Source: Coprinopsis marcescibilis
Taxonomy: Eukaryota > Basidiomycota > Agaricomycetes > Agaricales > Psathyrellaceae
Assembly (NCBI GenBank): GCA_004369085.1
Contig: ML210239.1
Coordinates: 44,688-108,687 of the forward strand
Direction: 5' to 3'
Length of the DNA: 64,000 nt
The notes under the pieces: model-generated
Told to the model about the DNA's origin: nothing
Database searches by the model: none
Seen by the model: only the letters and a program-made list of their open reading frames with translations
Shown: piece after piece, positions 35,648 to 47,507 of the stretch
How positions within the stretch are numbered: the stretch's first letter is position 1
Layout: each line of letters opens with the position of its first letter
Made by a program: the position numbers and the translations under genes

Positions 35648-38600
35648 ATTCTCCAGAATTCCCCTTTCTTTATCTGTATTTCCCATACCACGCATCGGAA
35701 CTCAAATCTGATTTCGCAGACTTTCTTCTCTGCAGTTCCCAGGCATCATTCTATTCATGCATAAGCGCCGACGTGGTGCTGACACTCCACTTCTGTGCTT
35801 GACATCTTACCCGAAACGGTACAAAAGAAGATGTTGTCACTCTTGACGATTTTGTCTGTCGATCAACGTGATTGATCGCCCTTGTACATTGTCTGTTACC
35901 GTTCCCGGATGGCTGCTTAAACGCCGTCCCAAGCAAAAGGGATACTATGAACCGGTCCAGGACTCCAGGTTGAAAGTTGATCATCAAAGATTTCAAACAC
36001 CTCCGAGAAGTTAGGTCGATGTAAACTTTGAACGGGCCGCAGTCCGAATTGCGGGAATTTGAACCTTCAGCGATTCAGAACTTCCTCCCGGTCGGCTCAT
36101 CGAACACTATTGTAATGTCCCTGCAGGGCCATGGACTCGGAAGATGCATGACCACCAAGAAGCGGAGATGAAACACCCGCCTTGTTGCGAAACTTATCGA
36201 AAGTGACTCTGCCCGCCCCAATGTATGGGTTCTGCTACGCAGTCAGGGACCAGGAGGGGTAGTTTGTTGGAGCTTACGGTTAGCCAACTGCTTATCCCTT
36301 ATACTGCGAGTCCATTACTTGTTTAACAGAGAAAATACAAACATATACATACGGTGACATGGTAATTGCGCACTTTTTTTCTCTGTAACAGTAAATGGTT
36401 TGCACACCAAGCCCGTAGCAGTCGTAGCTGGCCCGCCGCCGGTGCATTTTCCACAATGATGATGCGGCCAATTAAAGCCATTCGGTTTGCATCTTAGTCT
36501 TTCAAAGACTTGCATCATTTCCCCTCCACTCATTCATCCTCGGGGAGGCCTACGGGAGCTGGAGTGGCTCCAAACGCCACAGAGATGTAAAAAATAACGA
36601 GCTGTGGTGTTCAGTTTAATTTCAGCTATGCATAAGATGATATCACACCCGACACCAACATAAACCCCAATTATGCACAAACAGGTTTGCCGATGACCGT
36701 TCATCACCGAGGGCACTCATCGAGATTCGAGACATAGCAGGCTTTCCTGTACGAAACACCCTCAGGTCGCATGCTAACGGTGTGGCAGTGGCACAGAACA
36801 TTTTTGGGGACTTAAAGAGTCACTTTAGAGGCGAGAACAGGGGATGATCGCTGTGTCTGGTTGAAGCTGCGGCAAGGGAGCCGCCAGGAATGAATGGCTG
36901 TATTGTTACGTTTCAAAGAATGAAGATCGGACCGCCATGAAACTTTAGATAAGAGACATTAGGGAGGCTGGTCCCTATGCCGCAATGAACAGTTTCAAAG
37001 TCGTTTGCGGCCAGGTGCATCACTATACTTTCTCTTCTCGGCGCGTCGAGTCTCAAAGCACACGAGCTACGGGGAATGATTTAACGTAGTTTGGCGCTCA
37101 TAGAACAACTTCCAGCTTCAAGAGGTAAAGGGGGATATTCCGATGTACCTGCCGCGTAGGAGGGTTCTAGGTTGGTTCTAGGGGCTCGTTCGCACAGCAG
37201 GAAGTGCTACTATGTACATTTGACCAAACAAGAGGAGTTGATTGCTCCGAAATAGATGTGATTTAAAATCCAACTGTCATATTGAAAACGTGGCAATTGA
37301 TGTAGCTTTACGTATTCAATGCAATGCAATGGCAGTCCCACCAGTCAGTCGTTTAGCACTTACAGTACCCACGACTCTACAGGCCTCTCTGGTACCATCC
37401 AGTCAAGAGCACTGAGTTACAGTGAGTGGAGGAATTGAGAGAGGGTTAGGCGATACATATACGTAAGAGTCGGTGGCCAGCAACGTTGGTACTCGACCAT
37501 TTACCCGAACAGAGCTAGGCAATAATGAAGTGAGCTCCGAGCACAGTTTGACACACCTAGACACACCTAGACACACCACCTGCTGATAACTACTATGTAA
37601 GCCTCGCCGGAGCCCGAGACAGCGTTTGATCACGGCTTGAAGTTTAGGGCGATTTATTGGCTTAAATGGATGAATGTCATTGAACAGGCTTTTACTCTCC
37701 AATCATAGAGCTCCAGTACATGAGGGAGGGTCTACATTTGGTGCATAACCTGCCGCGCTAAATATGGATTGCAATTTGCACGATTTTGTCGCAGTTCTCC
37801 CGAACAGACCGCGATAAAATCGCTACTCGTGCTAAGGGGGTGGACAATAACCTGGTCTACTAGCCAGTTCTAGCGAGCGTCTCGTAGCAAACTGACTCTG
37901 CTATGCGCCGAAAGATGATAGGGTAACGGGTTCTCCGCCAACGTGAGATTTATGAATCACTTCCGGACATCTCTGTCTGCTCACTGCTCAGTGTTTGGGC
38001 TCTTAACTGTATGTAAATAGTGTCATAGGACTGCCAAGTGCCGTGATATTCCCGTCATTCCCTCGCCAACTCAGCAGAGGAAGCCATGGCTGTGAAACCA
38101 TTCATAGTGTACGGGCCCTGTTCGGAACTTAGACTCGATGTCACAAGGGAAGGGGAAGGGGCATGCGTAAGTCGGCGGTATATGTATAAGTACTGACATG
38201 GTAGTACTCGACTGCATGGCTCCTGTCATATTATCCCCTATCTGTTTATATCGGTTCCCGTGAGAGGGCCCAAATATAAGGGAGACGGCCATGCTGGAAG
38301 ATTGAGGCCTTATTGAGTGTATAGCCTTGTATAGCGCCAAACAACAATGGGAGTCGATGGCCCTGTAACGATCTGGCCTCATGCATGGTGACATACATCG
38401 GTACAGAGTTGCTCCTACGTGACCGCAGTATATGTATATATTGAGACGGAATGTTGGAGCAGACACGTTCACGGGGAAACTGCGCAAGGGGAGGCCAACG
38501 TGCTTTCCTGTATCGCCGGCTTGCACATGGTCCAACCTTCTGACCGGGTCAGGCTGCAGCATGCATCCTACTCCCACACTTCGCCACACTTACAAAGAGA

Positions 38601-40641
38601 ATGTACCAGCCAGTTATTGAGCTCTAACTGGTCCCAAATATCGCTCGCGGAAGGCTCTCATTGAAAAACGTCAGCCTTACTCGGTGACGGTGGAGAAGGC
38701 TTGTGCAAAGTTATATTTTAGGATCCCGGTCTCACTGCGTAAAGCTATTGGAAAGCTCACAGTCAGACTGAGTTATAGTAATGCTTGCACTGATGAGAAA
38801 GTCCTCCCCCGTCCGGCTGACACATTCATCGGTCAGTGCTTACCTCCGACTTTGAATGTGCGTTTCTTAATGTTAGACATCGCTGCTGACCCGCCTTCAA
38901 GCTTCTAGGTACTTAAATAACCTTGTATAGTGAACAAGATTTACCTATCCAAATGAAGTTAAACTGCCCAAGTTCTCTGGCTGGCAAGGCCTGAGGCAGT
39001 CGGACCCTGTTCGGAACGCCGGTACTTTTGAAAATCACACAAGTCACAACACTCTCGTAAGTGACACCAAGCTCGCGAGTTCGACTCCTGGCTTAGCCAA
39101 CCCAGATTTCTGTCACAACTTCACTGTAAATCCACCTGGAAGTGGCAAAGTACACATCATAATCTCGCAAGAGTGCCGGACTGTTGATCGTCGCCCACCT
39201 TTGGTAAGCTCCTTGAGCGTTTTGGAGACCGACACAGGAACATTCAATATTCCCCAGTACAGCCACCCATCAATACGCCAAAAATCCAATGTGTGGACTC
39301 GGACGACGGAAGCAGGGGCAGAGGGCCTGTACAGTGTAGGGCTCACTACCTAGAGGTAACGGACGTGTGCTGGCTGGCCTGTACATCATGACATGGCCAG
39401 GGCCTACAGCCCGGCTATAGATGAGAATCGAGTTCGTGGCTGTGCCATCCACCGTACCGTCCTATCGAGACCACTTGGCAGCTCGACGCGATACTAGAGC
39501 ATGCCCAACCAGCCAGCGCACATGCAGGCTGTACCTGAAGGCTGAAATACCCTCTCGGAGTGCTCCAGTAGTCCGAACTCAGTGAAGCGCCGTCAAGTAG
39601 CTCGACACGATCCTGGTCTAACAAACACCGGCCAGAGAGGTTATAGGAGCAGACGGAGCACACTGATGACATGTTACTCTTGCGGTGATAGTATCGACCA
39701 CCGAGCCATGATGGTGTTGGCTAACTAAAGTATGACGTCATGATGAATCGGCAAATCGTGCAGCCCCATGAAGCCCAGGCCGGCCCAGCTGAGATCGAAA
39801 GATTACGAAGGTAGAGTAACCATGGAGCGTTGACTCGCTTCATTTTAACCATGCTCAGACGGCATGGCAGAGGGGGAATTGCGAAGCATCTAGGTTCGGG
39901 TAAAGCCTTTGTGGCCAATTATCGATTCCTCGCATACCAAATAGACTGTGTTTGCGAAGCACAGAAGCAGGCTGAAAATAGCTCAACGATCATTATCCAT
40001 GCTTTTACCGAGCCCCTATGTCTTCCGCAATGATGGAATCCGACATAGAACCACCGTAGTCTATATCTCAAACAGGCGATGATGACCCCCAAATTTGAAT
40101 CTGCCACATATATGTCTGTGTCCTAATGTACATGGATTCCTACTCAACGACTTGAATAACACTGGTGGGTATTTCTTAGTAGCGGTAAGAGCGAGATACA
40201 TGAGTTAATCACAATCAGCCTATTCCCGAAGGTGTAATGCGAGCACACGACTAGTAATTCCCTCAGCGACTTGTGCTTGCAACTCGTCTCGAAGGTAAAG
40301 GTTTATCCTAATGTCTCTTCGGCGGGATGCCTTCGCCTTATCAAAGCTATCAAATGCAGCTGAGCTGGATGGAATTGGTGAGGTTTGGGCAAGTACGTCG
40401 CCCCTAACCAGTTCTTGGGCCGCTCCTGCTAATTAGGCGCACACGACCTATAATTAACCGCCTCCAATAAGGAAGGTTCCCACAGTCATTACCAAATCAG
40501 AACCTGTGATGTTCCTGTCCAAGGCGGTGGCAACAAACTTTAGATGAATTGGCTCCCACCTTTGTCGTTCGCACCTTGTTACTCTACCACTATCATCATC
40601 CTCCTCGACCGCCTCAGAGCCGTCAGCGAGGCCCATTTACC
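35648..40641. other. Five-kilobase gene-poor region
   Basis: No ORF here has a recognised motif or convincing spliced continuation on either strand. The longest (38071-38589, minus, 172 codons) has random-looking composition. A small tandem array of ACACACCTAG-type units lies at about 37550-37578. I found no LTR, transposase motif or RNA gene. It could be old repeat-derived DNA or hold non-coding transcripts. This is notable beside dense flanks. Confidence 0.5.
37550..37578. repeat. Short tandem repeat, ACACACCTAG-like unit
   Basis: About three near-perfect copies of a roughly 10-nt unit (GACACACCTA). No function is suggested. Confidence 0.75.
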
Positions 40642-41309
40642 ATGACGCTGGAACACAATTCGTGAGTATATACTGGCTACGGAACTAATCGTCTATTTGT
40701 CCGCTTCATCTACATAACACTCATCTCGATTATCGATTAATTATCTCTAGGGGGCCCATCGCTATAGCTCGACCGCAAACTGAGCGCAGCTCACTTCTGA
40801 TACTACCTAGCGAGCAACCCAGACCTCCCAGGCGGTATTCAAGCACATATTCAGCGTCCAGAATCACCGTCGCTGCACTCCAGCACAACTCGAACGATGT
40901 CCAGTTGTTACCCAACCCAAATCTTCCCCGGACACCTAGCTCCAAGGGAATTGATGACGCAATGTTCAGGGTCAAGACCCTTGTCCTCATTTTGATTGGG
41001 TTTTTCGTCGGATGGGTACTCAGAGAGGCGTCAATCCTGACGTCACAAGAGGGAATTCACCCGCTCGTTCAGCAACGTATACGCCATTCATGGGATCGAG
41101 ACTATCGAGAACATCAGACTCAAGCTGCTAAGATGCAGGCGATGACTTCAAAATGGTCACTCGAGATCCAAAGCCACGAGGCAGCTCGCATGGCCATGCA
41201 ACGGGAGCGAGAGGAGTGGGAGAATGAGAGGCGAGAGAGGGCGATGCTTCTGCAGCTTGACCGTCAGATAGATGGTTCTAGACATGATGTAGGCTCTCAT
41301 CTTGATTGA
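40642..41309 (+). CDS. Small membrane protein with coiled-coil tail, unknown
   Basis: Two exons fit: 40642-40661 and 40751-41309, with an 89-nt intron (GTGAGT to CTAG), giving 192 residues. The first ~85 residues are Ser/Pro/Arg-rich and soluble. A hydrophobic helix follows (about 88-104, LVLILIGFFVGWVL). Then comes a strongly charged helical tail with Glu/Arg/Gln heptad-like spacing (REREEWENERRERAM) that should form a coiled coil. No family is recognised. The single helix between a disordered head and a coiled coil suggests an organelle-membrane tether or adaptor; this is inference only. Confidence 0.55.
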
Positions 41310-43103
41310 TATATGGACACTGTTTTGGATCTCTATTTTCCTTTATGGCTCTCTTACACTTTTATGCCTAGAGTCAGGCAACCCCATTATAATCGGCGGT
41401 TTCCAAGTTTCTATATCTCGTTTTCTCTCACCTCGCCACTGTCGAACTACAATATGTATGGCTAGATGCTGCTCATAGCTCGGAAAATGCAACCTGCTTT
41501 GAATGTCAAAAGCGTGACTCGTGACCAGTGACTGCTATATATTGTGTGGGCCAAGGTGACATATCATGAGTTCAGATAAGGATGTACAGTCAAGAAATTT
41601 GTGGTGAGGCGCAGACTTTGATCTTGCCTATACTATGCACAGGTTTGTCCGAAAATCATCCCAAGTGTGCCGGAGAGGCTCACTTCAACGATGTGAGAGT
41701 TGGCCACAACACTGCTTGCTCCATACGATTACCGCAGCACGCGCGTCTCCGTCTCTTCTCCTTAGTCTTTACCCTCGTTGTTCTTACCGTACGCCAATAG
41801 ACGTCGTTCAAGTATTGTATTTGTCGCTCGGTTCGAGTGAAGACCTCGGTCTTACACTTAAATGCTTGCTCCGCTTTCTCTCTTGGTTGAAGCTTAAGCC
41901 TGAGGCTTGAAAAATCCAGTGAAAGTGTAAGGCTTGGAAGGCCCGGTGAACTCCTAGCAACACTTTCGAATAACGTGCTTGGTGGACATTCATGACTTCA
42001 GAGGTATCAGAGACAACAGAAGGGGTCTAGCGAGGATACTTCGTAATCCATGCATACGCGTACGACGCGGAGCGGGGCTTGTCGTTGGTGGTACACGCTT
42101 GCATTTGAGCCCACGTTCTCACCCCCACTCCTACCCCCTGGGCTGGTCCCACCGACACCATTCGTACCACCCACCATACCAACACCAACACCGGCCTTGA
42201 TCTGACCCTCAGTCCAAAACATCACCAGTAAAAGAGAACGTTAGTATGTGCTTGGGATCCGGATGTTAAAAAAACGGCGAATTGCATGAAAACAACATGA
42301 TAAATGACTCGATATGGCTCTGCTTTCCTTGGATACTGTCGAGCAACAGACATTGCTTTGTTCTCACGACTCACCGAACAACGGGGATCAAAAGAACGAA
42401 CAGAACACAATGCCGAACGGAATGAGAAATGTCATTTGGGCCCACCTGGGCAACAAGCAGATATCAGCGGCATCTTGAGGGGTGTACCTCCCCAATTTTG
42501 TAGATGTATGTAAATAACCCTCACATCCATCATTTCAACAGGTCATGTCAGATTGACCAGTTTGTGAAAGCCGCACGCGACTCTTACAGTACATTGCAGA
42601 TTGGACAGTCAACTCACCAGCTTTGACGCTGATGTGATGGTGGAAGCGACCGTGACAGCTTGATTGGACGCCCGTATTGGACACAGTTTGAAGGAGATCG
42701 TGCCTAGTAATACTCCGAGACTCGTTTCCGATGTATGTATGGATCGACCTGATCCGTTATCTGCTTAATAGTTATACATTACCTTTGAGGCTCCCCTGCC
42801 ACAGCCGTCTCTGCGACCTGAGGCCACATCTATACTTGTCCTACATCACAGGTGTCAAGTGTGGGCGATTTAGATGATTGACATCCTCCCGTTTGTTATC
42901 CTGGTCCCTTCTTTCATTCATCTTTACATGAGTCTTATGTTATTGTTATTGAAGGTTTGGCCACCTCTTACAACAAATTTGAAGGATGGTGCCTGGTTAA
43001 AAATAGGATAAGCTTTCTGCTGAGAATGCTCAGAACGACATTAAAAGCCTGTCGGTTGCCCTTGGGAAAATTGAGGCGCACGATCGTCTCAGTTCAAACC
43101 ATC
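41310..43103. other. Intergenic region
   Basis: About 1.8 kb without a supported gene. Short ORFs near 41580-41910 and 42000-42230 show no motif. It probably contains the promoter of the secreted protein gene at 43104. Confidence 0.35.
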
Positions 43104-44883
43104 ATGCTCCTATTCTCTCGTCTCTATACCGTCGCAACATTGGCAAGCCTCGTCTCAGGTACTACTCCCACATCGCATCCTCTGTCTCTCCTGCCCGCTA
43201 GCAATTTAACACTTGAGCCTAGCTGCTGTCGTTGTGCGACAACAAGATGACCTCGAAGTAACCCCTGCATCTACCCAGGCCGTGCCGTACTCTGTAGAGG
43301 GAAGTCATCAAGACACCGGGCGCAATGAGCGCATGACCGACTCTGGCGCAATCCTGGACGCCGCCCGTGAGATTGACCAGAAGAGCGGCCCAGGTGTCGA
43401 AGAGTTGCCTGACCAGGCCGTCCCAGAGACAATCACCACCCTGGTCGATGGGCGGGCGACTGGTCGTAAAAGCGGTCCCCGCAGGAACAGGCCTGGCCGT
43501 GGTCACCGTGTTCAGGCTAGGGCACCGGGGGACTACGTTGAAATCTTTGCGGGCACTGGGACAGCCCCGATTGATAGAGATGCCTCAGTGTCTGGGACTG
43601 CCTATTTGACGTATACGCTCGTGTCCAATGCAACCTATAACATCGATGCTTGCCTGAACTTCTGTGACACTATCACCGGCTGTGGTAAGTATTCATTTAT
43701 GTCTCACCCCAATAGGCCTGGCACAAATGGTGATATGGTCTTGCCCTTCCAGTATTTGTCAATCTTTACTACGAGTTCAACAATTATGGACTCAACTTTG
43801 AGTCGAGCGAGCAGAGCAACCTCAAGTGTGCTGCCTACGGAGACATTCATACCGCAGTCGAGAAGACCAATTTTAGAGGCCAGCAGTCATACCCCGCCCC
43901 TGCGCCCGTCATCTATATACAGCACTCCAGCGGTTATGTTCTCAAAGACCTCGTTGATCCCGACGTCCCTGAGGGTTACGAGTACGTCTTTGGCCCAATT
44001 GGCGGCGCCACCAGCGCTCCAGGCGTGAGTACACGTTATATATCTATGATGTCGTTGCCTCAGTTCTGACATTAACAATACTAGTACATGGGATTCGCGT
44101 TCCTTGATCGATATGACGTTGACGCATGCGCACATGAGTGTAACCAACGTGGTGCAGATCCTGCCGGCGGCTCTTGCCAATTCTTCAACATATGGAGGGC
44201 CGTCGTCAACGGCATCCCCACCACCTACAGCTGCGTCTTTGTGAGTCCCCCTCGCTCAACAATTCACCTAAACCTACCTCCCCCTTGCTAACAACACCCC
44301 ACCGTAGTACTACACCCCAACCACCGCCGCCACCGCAACAAACACCGGCCAAGGCACCCTCGCAGTGACCCTCTCGCGCGGCTACAAACGCAGGACCTAC
44401 CTCCCCGACGGCGGGTTCGAAGGGCTCGTATGCGAGCTGAGCACCTGCTACGTCGAGTCCTACGTCCACTGGTACGGAACGAGCTCGCCCGGCGGCATCG
44501 AAGACGCAACCGTCGTCCGCAACCCCGCCTTCTCGCGCTCAGGCAACGGTACTGCCGTGCTGGGCTCCCGCGGGCGGCTGGACGGCCTCCCCGGCACGCT
44601 CACCATCGCCGGGGACCCCAGCGGGGTGACGCTTGCGGGGAGGCAGTATAAGATCGAGTTCTGGCAGAGCAGCTCGTTCAGCGGGCCCGTGCTGTCCGCG
44701 CCTGCGTGGGTTGATGTGGTGTGGAATGGGGATGTGGTGTTGGAGGTGAGGCCGGGGTATAGCACCTGGTCGGTGTATAGCGTTGTGGTTACGGCCACTG
44801 GAAGCGATATTCTTGCGTTCCATGGAGGAGCGGCTCCGGCTTGGACCTTTTTGGATGATATCTCGCTTTGGTTGATGTATTGA
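43104..44883 (+). CDS. Secreted protein with two PAN/apple-like Cys motifs and a C-terminal beta-sandwich-like region
   Basis: Five exons fit: 43104-43158, 43223-43684, 43753-44024, 44085-44240 and 44308-44883, giving 506 residues. A cleavable signal is clear (MLLFSRLYTVATLASLVSG). Residues ~20-115 are an acidic, disordered stretch ending in a basic patch (GRKSGPRRNRPGRGHR) that could be a Kex2-type processing site. Two related modules follow: one around DACLNFCDTITGC and one around DACAHECNQR with GGSCQFFNIW. Both have PAN/apple-like Cys spacing. The last ~170 residues are Ser/Thr/Gly-rich strands resembling a carbohydrate-binding beta-sandwich and carry a TKL-independent Cys pair (CELSTC). 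I think it belongs to the agaric fruit-body-specific secreted protein group, from memory of such sequences and not checked. The role is probably at the wall or extracellular matrix. Confidence 0.7.
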
Positions 44884-45405
44884 AGGGGACCACGATGATG
44901 TTGCGAAACCTTGTAATCGCAAGGAAACCATCCTATTAAGCGCCCATCTGAATCCTAATTGTCCCTTCCAGACTGAAAGAGAGTGTCGATTCTCGAATCA
45001 CTGTCGACTCATCGAGTGTACAGTTGATCACCGGCCCGTTGTACAGGACCAGCTGGTTGTACAAACCACTCTGGGACGAGTTCCTCATTGATTCTTTTCA
45101 ATCTTTTTGCACTTTCAGGCTTACATAGCTATCTCTGAGTGCTCTAAGATTTTTTTGTGATTTTAGGGCACAGTTCTACGTCAGTATTTACCATTGTACA
45201 CTGTTTTTACTCATTTGATGAACTGATGGAGGTGCCGATTGAGGTATATGACTGCCTATATATCCATTTTATGGTACAGGCATGTGTGCATTGCCTATAG
45301 GATACCCCCAGTTACAAAAAGAATGAAAGGAACTGGTCAGGAAATGCGTGAACAAGAAAAGACTAAAGGCAGCCAGATATTTGATTAATGCCCCTGTCAC
45401 ACAAC
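44884..45405. other. Intergenic region before the pogo-like element
   Basis: About 0.5 kb, AT-rich in parts, holding the 3' flank of the secreted protein gene. No gene is seen. Confidence 0.35.
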
Positions 45406-45692
45406 TGTCACGCTGATGTCACATGGGCAATCAAACATGCCAAAAAGTTGGGGGTCGTGTTGCAAGTTCCAAAGTTATTTCAATTCAAATGCCTCATGTG
45501 TTTGCATGCTTAGCTCCTTGAGCACACTTGCTGGGGAGATAATGACAGCTAGTATAGAGGGGAAGGACATACAACAGTGCTCCTGCTCCCCAATTACTTT
45601 TTCTGCCTCACCTTAGCCCACTTCACCACAGGTTCCTCTGTTTTCTACTCCTGCTTCTGTCAATCCTCTCTTCCTTTTTTCAAGTACTCATC

Positions 45693-46046
45693 ATGCCAGT
45701 AAAGGCACTGTCCAAGACCAAGACTCAGCAGCTTGTTAGCAAGACCAAGGAGGGACTTGAACAAAAGGCTATTGAGCTCTACTGAGCATGGCAGAGTGGG
45801 GACCAAGCACCTTCCCAATTGGGAAAGGGCCTTCGTGCTGCATGTGAAAAGGTTTTGACTGACTTTCTGGCAACAAACAAGGACCCAGCACTTGTTAGCA
45901 TCACACTAAATCACAATACAATCAACAATTGCATGAAGGGGATGCCCAGTATCCGTCAATCAAACACTGAGCGGGCCTGGCTGACAGAGCTTGAAGAAGA
46001 AGAAGTGATCAAAGCTATCATGACCTGCTTCGGAATACGCAGTTAG
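45693..46046 (+). pseudogene. Transposase N-terminal HTH fragment (pogo/CENP-B type), with an in-frame stop
   Basis: The frame starts MPVKALSKTKTQQLVSK and is stopped by TGA at 45783-45785. It continues as AWQSGDQAPSQLGKGLRAAC, then TINNCMKGMPSIRQSNTERA and LTELEEEEVIKAIM. This is the helix-turn-helix and the beginning of the second DNA-binding module of pogo-like transposases. A TAG at 46044-46046 ends the frame where the core should begin. Confidence 0.7.
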
Positions 46047-47125
46047 CCATTTCAAAGGAAACATTCCTTGAAGTATATGGACCTGCTCACCTCAAAGTTC
46101 TCACTGAAGACCTTGTCAAGAAAGCATTCTCAAAAACAGGTCTGGTCCCAGTCAACCACAATGTTGTCACCCCTGCCATGATGGCCCCCAGCCTCGAGAC
46201 GTCAGCCAAAGCATACAGTCCTATCATCCCCTCAACTCCATTACGAATTGTGACGGATTACCTGATGGATGCGGCATCATCAAGAAACATGTCAGAAAGT
46301 CAACAAACATCAACCGAAACCCAGAACACACCTGCACCTAACAGCTTCCTCGCTCAAACCGCCATCAACCAACTTGCAGGCACATCGGTTGGCTTTCTCT
46401 TCACCAAATCACCCATTCACTCCTCTTCGCTTCCACCCACACTCCCTACAGTTGAAATATCACCCGTTAAACAAAGAATGGACCATCAACTATCAAAAAA
46501 CACTTACACTCGAGCTGAAGTTGAAGAAATGCTCACGGTGAAGCAGGCAGAGGCCAACTACTGGAAGGGAACGGCTACCCAGCAGCAGGCTGTGCTTGTG
46601 TTGCAAGGCGTGCATAACGGAAAACTTTGTCAGCAGCTTCAGGCGAAAGAGGAGAAGGGAAAGAAGAAAGCCAATACACGGCTTTTAGCAGATGGGATGC
46701 CCCAAGTACTCACCCAACCCGAGTTGATTCGACATGTCACCGAGATGGAACAGGCCCGAGGCAAGTTGGCAGTGCAGAAGTCAAATCGGGCTCAGGCAAA
46801 AAAGGAATTGGCTGAGCAGATGGCAGAATGGAGGGTCCACGAGAAGGATCGGGAAAAAGAGAATGAAAGGCGGAAGGCGGCATTTGAGCAGGCACTGGAG
46901 GAGTGGAAATTAGAAAGAGCAGCCGCAAAAAAGCGAGGGGAAAAGGTCAAGCAGTGGGATATTGACAATTCTCAGCCAAAACGAAGATCAGATGAGTATC
47001 GGGACATCCCCAAGCTGCCGAAACCAAAACTACTCCTCCCTGAAGTCGAGGAAGCCGATGATGGGGAGTATTTTGACCTCGATGGGGTGGTTGATAGCGA
47101 AGATGAAGATGATAACGATGAGTGA
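46047..47125 (+). pseudogene. Transposase C-terminal fragment with coiled coil (open 315-codon frame from 46178)
   Basis: In a frame different from the HTH fragment, coding sequence begins at about 46047 (AISKETFLEVYGPAHLKVL). It passes through AFSKTGLVPVNHNVVTPAMM and runs open to a stop at 47125. The first part matches the post-catalytic region of pogo-like transposases. The rest is a Glu/Lys/Gln coiled coil ending in an acidic tail (DSEDEDDNDE). The Met at 46178 would give a 315-residue protein. Whether that protein is made, perhaps as a domesticated coiled-coil protein, is unknown. Confidence 0.6.
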
Positions 47126-47169
47126 CACCCGTAATGCACATGACCGTCACATGTCACACTGATGTCACA

Positions 47170-47507
47170 TTGTTGTCACACTGTCCAACCGGGTGGTTTT
47201 CGTCAAAATACCCACTCGTCGACGCGGATTTGCTTTCCAAAACTCTCAACTTCTCATACCGGCGTAATTATATATCTATTCAATAGCCAGGACAATGCCC
47301 TACACAGTGATGTAATTTTTGTACTCCAAAACCCAATATATATTCAATGAGTCTACCTCGAATCAAATCTTGTACAACCGGCCGGTGATTGACTGTATGT
47401 ACGATCACCTATCCTCCGACAGACGGGAACCATGTGCCAGCCAGAGGTACAGGGGACTCCTCCTTGATATCTAGTAGGACATAATAAGTAAGTAGGAATA
47501 TGTTATT
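47170..47507. other. Intergenic region
   Basis: About 0.34 kb between the transposon remnant and the 3' end of the minus-strand proline-rich gene. It should contain that gene's 3' UTR. No gene is seen. Confidence 0.35.

Larger units (their letters stand above)
45406..47169 (+). mobile_element. Internally deleted pogo-like (Tc1/mariner superfamily) DNA transposon
   Basis: The interval runs between two near-identical 18-nt direct repeats: TGTCACGCTGATGTCACA at 45406-45423 and TGTCACACTGATGTCACA at 47152-47169. Further TGTCAC motifs lie just outside on both sides. Inside are a pogo-type DNA-binding N-terminus (45693-46046) and, joined directly after it in another frame, the region that normally follows the catalytic core (KKAFSKTGLVPVNHNVVTPA). 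No DDE core is present, so the element cannot move itself. The exact ends are not fixed: I did not find clear terminal inverted repeats or a TA target duplication. Confidence 0.7.

Noticed and set aside
38071..38589. 172-codon minus-strand ORF in the gene desert
   Set aside because: Composition is random-looking, with no motif, no credible spliced extension and competing ORFs on the other strand.
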